Assembly: GCF_900111935.1 (NCBI RefSeq)
Contig: NZ_FOYN01000004.1
Span: forward strand, 145,164-209,163
Direction of reading: 5' to 3'
From: Halorubrum sodomense
GTDB lineage: Archaea; Halobacteriota; Halobacteria; Halobacteriales; Haloferacaceae
DNA: 64,000 bases
Shown in pieces: positions 58,374 to 64,000 of this stretch (positions are counted from its first letter, which is position 1; the number at the start of each line of letters is the position of its first letter). Below the pieces are notes generated by a model that saw nothing but the letters and a program-made list of their open reading frames with translations, made no database searches and was not told where the DNA came from. Made by a program: the position numbers and the translations under genes.

Positions 58374-59141
58374 ATGGAACTCACCGTCCTCGGGTCCGGC
58401 AGCGCGATGCCGGTCCCCGACCGCGCGCAGGCCGGGTACCTCCTCGACGACGGCGACCGGTCGCTGCTCGTCGACTGCGGCAGCGGCGTCCTCCAGCGGC
58501 TCGCCGGCACGGACACAGGCTACGAGGGCGTCTCGACGGTCCTGTTGACTCACCACCACCTCGACCACGTCGCCGCGCTCCTCCCGCTCCTCAAGGCGCG
58601 CTGGCTCGCCGGCGAGGAGCACCTGGAAGTGGTCGGCCCCGCGGGAACGAAGTCGCTCGTCGACGGCCTGCTCGACGTCCACGACTACCTCGACGGGCGG
58701 ATCGACCTCGCCGTCCGCGAGGTGTCGGCGTCGCGGCCGTTCGCGGCCGGCGGGTTCGACGTGGCGGCCCGCGAGACGCGCCACTCGATGGACGGGTTCG
58801 CCTACCGCTTCTCGCCGCCGAGTTCGGACGCAGAGGCCGCCGCCGGGCCGCTCGTCCTCTCGGGCGACACCGAGGCGTTCGCGGGCATGGCGCGGTTCGC
58901 GGACGGCGCCGACCTGCTCGTCCACGACTGCTCGTTCCCGGACGACGTCGACGTGTCGAACCACCCGACGCCGACGAGCCTCGGCGAGTCGCTCGCGGGC
59001 GCCGAGGTCGGGACGCTCCTCCTGTCGCACCTCTACCCGCACACCGGCGGCCGCGAGCGCGAGATGGAGCAACAGGTCGCGGCGGCGGGGTTCGACGGCG
59101 AGGTGCGCGTCGCGACCGACGGCCTCCGCGTGTCGCTGTGA
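58374..59141 (+). CDS. Metallo-beta-lactamase fold hydrolase (RNase Z/phosphodiesterase-like)
   Basis: 255 aa. Zinc ligands: LLTHHHLDHVAALLPLL (H-x-H-x-D-H), a histidine in ARETRHSMDGFAYRF, an Asp in LVLSGDTEAF and LLSHLYPHTGG at the C-terminus. N-terminal ELTVLGSGSAMPVPDRAQAGYLL is the RNase Z-type hairpin. This class cleaves phosphodiesters (tRNA 3' ends) or cyclic nucleotides; the short form without an exosite arm suggests a general phosphodiesterase. TATA-like GAATTAG 27 bases before ATG 58374 supports the start. Confidence 0.85.
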   Translation: MELTVLGSGSAMPVPDRAQAGYLLDDGDRSLLVDCGSGVLQRLAGTDTGYEGVSTVLLTHHHLDHVAALLPLLKARWLAGEEHLEVVGPAGTKSLVDGLLDVHDYLDGRIDLAVREVSASRPFAAGGFDVAARETRHSMDGFAYRFSPPSSDAEAAAGPLVLSGDTEAFAGMARFADGADLLVHDCSFPDDVDVSNHPTPTSLGESLAGAEVGTLLLSHLYPHTGGREREMEQQVAAAGFDGEVRVATDGLRVSL

Positions 59142-59225
59142 CGCCGGATTCGTAACTAAAATCATGCCGCGTCGCGGCCGTAACGTAACCGGTGAGTGTT
59201 ACACAGTCGCACGAACGACCCGGAT

Positions 59226-59232
59226 ACTTAAG
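59226..59232 (+). promoter_or_regulatory. TATA-like box of moaA
   Basis: ACTTAAG lies 28 bases before ATG 59257, predicting a leaderless moaA message. Confidence 0.55.
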
Positions 59233-59256
59233 CGCGCGTAGTGGCTTCCATCGCGC

Positions 59257-60261
59257 ATGGCCGGCCCACTCGCGGACGACTTCGGACGGGAGGTGACGGG
59301 GGTACGGATCTCGCTCACCGACCGGTGTAACTTCGACTGCGTCTACTGCCACAACGAGGGGTTAGGCGACACGCGCGGGCCGATGGAACCGAGCGAGTCG
59401 GAGATGAGCGCCGACGACGTGGTCCGCTTCCTGGAGGTCGTCGAGGGGTACGGCGTCGACGCCGTCAAGTTCACGGGCGGCGAGCCGATGCTCCGGCAGG
59501 ACCTCGAAGAGATCATCGAGCGCACGCCCGACTCGATGGAGGTGTCGATGACGACGAACGGCACGTTCCTCCCCGGGCGCGCCGCGGACCTGAAGGCCGC
59601 CGGGCTCGACCGCGTCAACGTCTCGCAGGACGCGCTCGACCCGGACGACTTCGCGGAGGTGACCAAGTCGGGCGCCTACGAGAAGGTCTTGGAGGGGGTC
59701 AAAGCCGCCGTCGACGCCGGGCTCGACCCCGTGAAGCTCAACATGGTCGTGTTCACGCACACCGCGGGCTACGTCGAAGAGATGGTCGAGCACGTCGCGG
59801 ACAACGACGGGCTCCAGCTCCAGCTCATCCAGTACATGCCGGAGCTGACCGGCAAGCCCGAGTGGAACGTCGACATCGGGCGCGTCCACGACTGGCTCGC
59901 GGAGAAGGCCGACCGCGTCGAGCACCGCGAGATGCACGACCGGAAGCGGTACTTCGTCGGCGAGGAGAGCGACGACGAGACGGGCGGCATGGTCGAGATC
60001 GTCGACCCCGTCGAGAACGAGGAGTTCTGCGCCAACTGCGGCCGCGTCCGCGTCACCCACGAGGGATACCTGAAGGGGTGTCTCAACCGCAACGACGACC
60101 TCCGCTCGATGGGCGAGATGACCCGCGAGGAGATCGCGGAGACGTTCGAGGAAGTGGTGGCGAACCGCGTGCCCTACTACGGCGAGTACCTCGTCGAGGG
60201 CGACGGCGGCGAGTACGAACTGAACGAGAAGTACCTCGGGACGCCGAGCGCGGCGGACTGA
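59257..60261 (+). CDS. moaA: GTP 3',8-cyclase MoaA
   Basis: 334 aa radical-SAM enzyme; first step of molybdenum cofactor synthesis, GTP to 3',8-cyclo-GTP. N-terminal cluster ligands are C-x3-C-x2-C in [19 protein letters not shown]; the C-terminal cluster ligands are [22 protein letters not shown] (C-x2-C-x13-C). [17 protein letters not shown] is the AdoMet-binding GGEP motif. The last residues ([17 protein letters not shown]) are non-canonical: the GTP-binding double glycine at the C-terminus, known from MoaA, is not obvious. It is the last high-GC gene before a sharp GC drop. Confidence 0.9.
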   Translation: MAGPLADDFGREVTGVRISLTDRCNFDCVYCHNEGLGDTRGPMEPSESEMSADDVVRFLEVVEGYGVDAVKFTGGEPMLRQDLEEIIERTPDSMEVSMTTNGTFLPGRAADLKAAGLDRVNVSQDALDPDDFAEVTKSGAYEKVLEGVKAAVDAGLDPVKLNMVVFTHTAGYVEEMVEHVADNDGLQLQLIQYMPELTGKPEWNVDIGRVHDWLAEKADRVEHREMHDRKRYFVGEESDDETGGMVEIVDPVENEEFCANCGRVRVTHEGYLKGCLNRNDDLRSMGEMTREEIAETFEEVVANRVPYYGEYLVEGDGGEYELNEKYLGTPSAAD

Positions 60262-60312
60262 ACTCGACTCGTGGGGGGTCTCGTTTCAGTCAGAGTATGG
60301 AGATGAATAACA

Positions 60313-60765
60313 TTGCTCGGTCCTGAGCCGAGTCCACAGCAGATCCTCTCCCTCGTTGCTGTGTGGTTACTCTCAATCTTTCTTATTAGGATCGGACACG
60401 GATTTGTAGACACGATCACCGACAAAGCAACCGAAACCCATCTTGGTGGAGGATTTGTTTCAGGGTTGTATCTAGGATTTAACGTCGACCCAGACACGAT
60501 GATAATCCGAGAACTCGTTAGCCTGACCTCAATAATAGGGCCTTCATCTCTATCTTTTATTCTGACTTCTTTGATGATTCTATCTGCTACGGAGATGATC
60601 TTGGGGTTCTTCTACATTTGGGACAAGAGAGGAAAAACTGGAGCACTCGGTACTGTTCTGGTGATGTGTTCTGGGTACGCCTTTCCAAAGATAGAATTAG
60701 CAGGAATATTCTTGCTTTTGTTCGGAATAGGCTTCTATGGCTCCTCTGAAAAATCCGACTTCTGA
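60313..60765 (+). CDS. Membrane protein of unknown function in low-GC segment
   Basis: About 150 aa from a TTG (a GTG at 60361, residue 17, is the other in-frame choice); there is no in-frame ATG before it. Four hydrophobic helices: ILSLVAVWLLSIFLIRIGHGF, FVSGLYLGFNV, GPSSLSFILTSLMILSATEMILGFFYIW and LAGIFLLLFGIGFYG. Codon use is AT-rich and unlike the neighbours to the left, so the gene was probably acquired. It converges on the methyltransferase gene with a 21-bp gap. No family recognised. Confidence 0.55.
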   Translation: MLGPEPSPQQILSLVAVWLLSIFLIRIGHGFVDTITDKATETHLGGGFVSGLYLGFNVDPDTMIIRELVSLTSIIGPSSLSFILTSLMILSATEMILGFFYIWDKRGKTGALGTVLVMCSGYAFPKIELAGIFLLLFGIGFYGSSEKSDF

Positions 60766-60786
60766 GAATCTTAACAGACTTCTCTA

Positions 60787-63700
60787 TTACCAGACATCCA
60801 GATACTCGTCGATTATCTGCTTGTCTTCCTGCGAGAGACCATATACATCTTCCAGAATTATCTCATCCAACTCTGCTTGCTCAGCCATCGACTCCCGTTC
60901 TAACCCCTCAATACGGTCAATGTTGTCTTTGTGTTCACTCATCAGGCGCTGGATTCCTTCCTTAGATGGAACAGACATATTGAGGATTTCCATCCTTGTG
61001 AGACGCCTGTTTTGTGCGGTAAGTAGCTGATACACAAAGTCACGAACATCTTCCGAGTCAAAGTCGATGTAATGTCCCCGCTTCATCACCAGCTGGTAGA
61101 CGTGCTCTGCGGTCTCTACATCCATCTTTTCGTCTGTCCGTATTGGGTCCTGACGATAGTCGTCGTCATCCAACTCGATGGAGCTGGCTATGTCGAGTAT
61201 ACTCCGATTTTGCTCGTACTCAGGCAAGTAGTTCTGTACGTCAGACATCTTGTAGGCTAACTCTGAGATTATATCATTCCGCTCTTTGATGCTCTCGGCT
61301 ATTGAGATGATATCTTCTTTGAGCTCTTCTTCGGGAACTGTGAGCGGATGAGGTTCAAGGAAGGTCTGCCCGTACGAGTAGTATTTGCTGTTGAAAATGA
61401 ACGAGATGTGTTTGTGATAGTACTCTAAGACACGGGAGTTGAGGATTGATGCGTAGTAGAGTAGGTCCTCTTCATCATCAGCATACTCCTGCCGCACGTG
61501 TAGACCGTAGCCGCCTGCTGTACCTCCACCGACGAAGTAGTACTCTCCGTCAGCGTCAGGAACGAACGACGGCTCTTGACGCAAAACACCTACAATAATC
61601 TTCTTGGGGTCAAATTTAACGAGATTTTTCGGGTAGATGTATCCATACCAGTCGTCCTCACCCCACATTCGACCTGATTCTCTGTCTTTCAATTCTGTTT
61701 CGTACTCATTGAAGAAGTCCCATGTGTGGGGAAAGTTGTCTTCAAGTTCCTCTTCGGAGAGTAAATCAGCACTATCTCCCGAAACATCGTAGGGGAAAAT
61801 CAACCAGAGACCTTGCCAATCGTTCTTCCACCTTCTGATTTCACCCCCCTTGAGTACCTTTCTCAGGACTTGTTTTTCAACAAGAGATGGTTCATCGCTA
61901 CCAGTCGGTTGGAATTTGACGACACCATCCTCGACTTCCTCAATAATATGGCCGATATAGACCTTATCAGCACTCGTAGCAAGACCTTGGAACACCTCGT
62001 CCATTACACCGCTAACTCGGAGCTCAGCATTATCCTCTATTTTATCGAATACCTGTCGCTCTGGAGTCGGCATCGGTTTCCACGTTTGTAGGGCACTATC
62101 CTGATTGTCTCGCTCAAGACTGTTCTGAGGGTACTTGTAGAGTTCATACCCTTCGGCATTGTCGGGCGTCCCCCACTCATCAAGATGTGTTATCTCGTCT
62201 AGTGCGTCGTCTGTTTTCTCATCAAACCGACCACAGAGTACCTCCCTATCTTCAATTGATTGCTCCCTGTCTACCGTAATGATAGACGGATAGGGTGTAG
62301 GTACGTCAAACACGTCTGCCTCACGGAAGTCAAGAAGTGTTGTAATTGGTTCTTTTGTTAACTGGTTGCGTATCTCCTTAGCATAGTCCGCATTGATGAG
62401 TCGGTTCGGGGTAATGTACGCTAGCTGTCCATCATCAGACAACCATTCAATCCCCCGCTGGATGAACGGGACATAGATATCGAAGTTCTTGATGGCGCTG
62501 GAATAACGGTTAGAATACGTCTCTTTCATATCACCCAAATTTTGACTCCGAACGTAGGGTGGGTTTGCTACAACAACATCGAACTCCTCCTCATCTTTGA
62601 GATGGTCTACGGCGGTCCTGTCGTTGATGAATGACTGAGCTCGTCCATTGTAGTCAGCAAACTGGTGAAGGGACGACTGCTCTTCCCCATCCCCATTTTG
62701 TTGTTCCAGCAGAGTAGGAGATAGAGTGTCAGCTACGTGTATTTCGAAACCGCTCATTGTGTAATGAGGGTCGTTCTCTGTGATTTTATCGTACAAATCA
62801 ATTGTTCTGAAAAGCAGATTGATTTGGGTGATGTGAACGGCGAAGGGATTGATGTCTATTCCATAGATATTATCCTCTACACGCTCCAGAATTGTACGGG
62901 CTTGCTCGGCATCGAGCCTATGGACACTCGTTTTATTGAATTTGTCTAAGAAGTGCTGTATTAGCCTCTCTGTAGCTTCAGTAAGGAATCCACCACTACC
63001 ACAGGCAGGATCAATAACATTCTTTCGTCCAATATTCTCGGTTGCTGAGTAGTCTATACTGTCAAACATATACTGAACGACCTCTAAAGGAGTGTAGTAT
63101 TCACCAAGCTCCTTTCGTTCGTCTTTCGGCAAGTAATCTTCATACACCTGACCGAGGATGTCCCGATTGACATACTGGAAATCGAACCGATTCAACCGCT
63201 TCAGAACTTTCCGAAGGGTGTAGTCAAGTTCATCCTCCAACTGACCTTGCTGGCGTCTCTCGTCTGATGAAAATTGTTGCCTCTTGTCCCGACTGACCCA
63301 CCACCAGTCGAATATTCCTAGCTCGTAGAGGTCTGGGTAGTGATCATCAATTGTGTCGTAGGTTTCAGTAAGACCGTCGAGATATGGATTTTCTTCGTCT
63401 CTATCCAACGCATCAGCCATACCACGAGAGGACAATCGAGTTCGGTCGACAATCTCCTTATCCTCGGCAATGCGAGCGAAAAGAACCCGATTCAGAACGA
63501 TGTAAGCTGTCTCTCGACAGAACGCCTCTTTAGCATCGTCCGTTTTCCCCGTATACGCACGCCAATCTTTCCAATCTGGGAAAGTCGAATCAAGGAATTT
63601 TCTCGGATAAGAGTTTTTGGGTCGATCTCGATAATTATCAAAGAACGTCTCCATCACCTCCGTCACTTCATCTAGTGAATCAGTAACAGCGTCAAGAAAG

Positions 63701-63888
63701 AGTTGATATCCTTCATCATTAGCTCCAGTCTGATATTGTACTGGGACTTCCTGATATCGCTGTCTAAAGTAGTCCGCAGCACCAAGATCTACGTATCTTT
63801 CCTGCTCAAGGACAGAGAGTTCATTAAGACTCTCCTTCTGCTCGGGAGTAAGTTCCTCTGTATCTTGCTGTGTTGAATAGCGATCTAA
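60787..63888 (-). pseudogene. Type IIG-like restriction-modification adenine methyltransferase, 5' end lost to an IS insertion
   Basis: About 1,034 codons remain. A GTG at 63666 gives 959 aa, but the frame stays open, with good family-like sequence (YVDLGAADYFRQRYQEV, ANDEGYQLFLDAVTD), for 74 more codons without any start, up to a stop at 63889-63891 where the insertion sequence begins. So the true N-terminus, where such enzymes carry a nuclease domain, is cut off. AdoMet motif I is VIDPACGSGGFLTEATE and catalytic motif IV is FDVVVANPPYVRSQN; a helical N-part (RETAYIVLNRVLFARIAED) and a C-terminal DNA-recognition part (GLWLIFPYD, VGGGTAGGYGLHVRQEYAD) flank them. The wording matches Eco57I/BREX PglX-like enzymes. 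Low GC marks it as acquired. Function is probably lost or needs a distal start. Confidence 0.8.
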
Positions 63889-64000
63889 TCAGCTGTTATC
63901 ACGGAGTAGAAGGACGAAGCCGAGGAAATCGATTCTGTCCATGGAAGTCGATCTCCTCGACTTCGTTGAGCAGTGTCGTCGCCTAGTCAAACAAGCGTTG
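63889..64000 (+). mobile_element. Left end of an IS5-type insertion sequence (continues beyond window)
   Basis: The methyltransferase frame breaks at TCAGCTGTTATCACGGAGTA (63889-63908), which I take as the IS end. A transposase-like frame starts at ATG 63941 (MEVDLLDFVEQC...KQAL), resembling the start of haloarchaeal IS5-group transposases; its end is outside the window. The exact terminal repeat and target duplication cannot be seen. Confidence 0.55.
63941..64000 (+). CDS. Transposase, N-terminal 20 codons (partial)
   Basis: MEVDLLDFVEQC followed by RRLVKQAL: the first 20 residues only, with no stop before the window ends. I recall the same opening in IS5-family haloarchaeal transposases, which go on to a DDE nuclease. 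Family assignment is from this short piece alone and needs the rest of the gene. Confidence 0.5.
   Translation, partial: MEVDLLDFVEQCRRLVKQAL

Overview
The window is a stretch of chromosome from an extremely halophilic archaeon (class Halobacteria). I infer this from the very high GC of nearly all genes (about 70 percent by eye), the acidic proteins, the TATA boxes about 26 bases before many start codons (leaderless transcription), and haloarchaeal markers: CetZ tubulin, a bacterioruberin gene set, TrmY, and coenzyme F420 genes. A Halorubrum-like genus fits, but the sequence alone does not settle it.

Layout. 1-9.3 kb: a RimK-type ATP-grasp ligase fused to a retropepsin-like domain (cut by the window edge), a Nudix/eIF2B-like fusion, an M14-type desuccinylase, a pirin, a methyltransferase, an MFS carrier and a renalase-like flavoprotein. 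9.3-20 kb: an orphan Dam-type adenine methylase, stress proteins, membrane proteins, a TatD-type hydrolase, a ring-cleaving dioxygenase, a cupin and a Tat-exported penicillin-acylase homologue. 20-31 kb: a CinA-type protein, dehydrogenases, a carotenoid oxygenase, tRNA-Val(CAC), an epoxide-hydrolase-like enzyme, a sulfatase-fold/GtrA pair, a DedA/VTT protein and a Na/Ca exchanger. 31.5-35.5 kb: a 1,358-residue protein joining HEAT repeats, a long pentapeptide-type solenoid and a potassium-channel pore. 35.7-36.3 kb: tRNA-Pro(CGG) and a structured non-coding repeat (element A). 36-52 kb: housekeeping genes, including trmY, pyrF, tmk, cetZ1-cofC-cofG, mscS, a MATE pump and thiE. 52.4-52.9 kb: element B, a second copy of the structured repeat in opposite orientation. 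53.7-57 kb: the crtD-lyeJ-cruF operon for C50 carotenoids. 57-60.3 kb: a diadenylate-cyclase-like protein, a UspA protein, a metallo-beta-lactamase-fold protein and moaA. From about 60.27 kb the GC drops sharply (to around 45 percent by eye). This is a transferred segment with a small membrane protein and a type IIG-like restriction-modification gene whose 5' end is cut by what looks like an IS5-type insertion sequence at the window edge.

Working together. cofC and cofG serve F420 synthesis. crtD, lyeJ and cruF convert lycopene-type carotenoids to bacterioruberin. moaA serves molybdenum cofactor synthesis, and the CinA-type protein may touch it. The RimK ligase and the M14 enzyme may add and remove glutamate-type tails.

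The most striking unexplained signal is the pair of elements A and B. Each is about 410-440 bp, starts with a TATA-like box, holds hairpins conserved by paired base changes between copies, and ends in a 57-bp tandem array whose outer part is shared between loci while the inner ~24 bp is locus specific. This suggests a structured RNA family or a non-autonomous mobile element.
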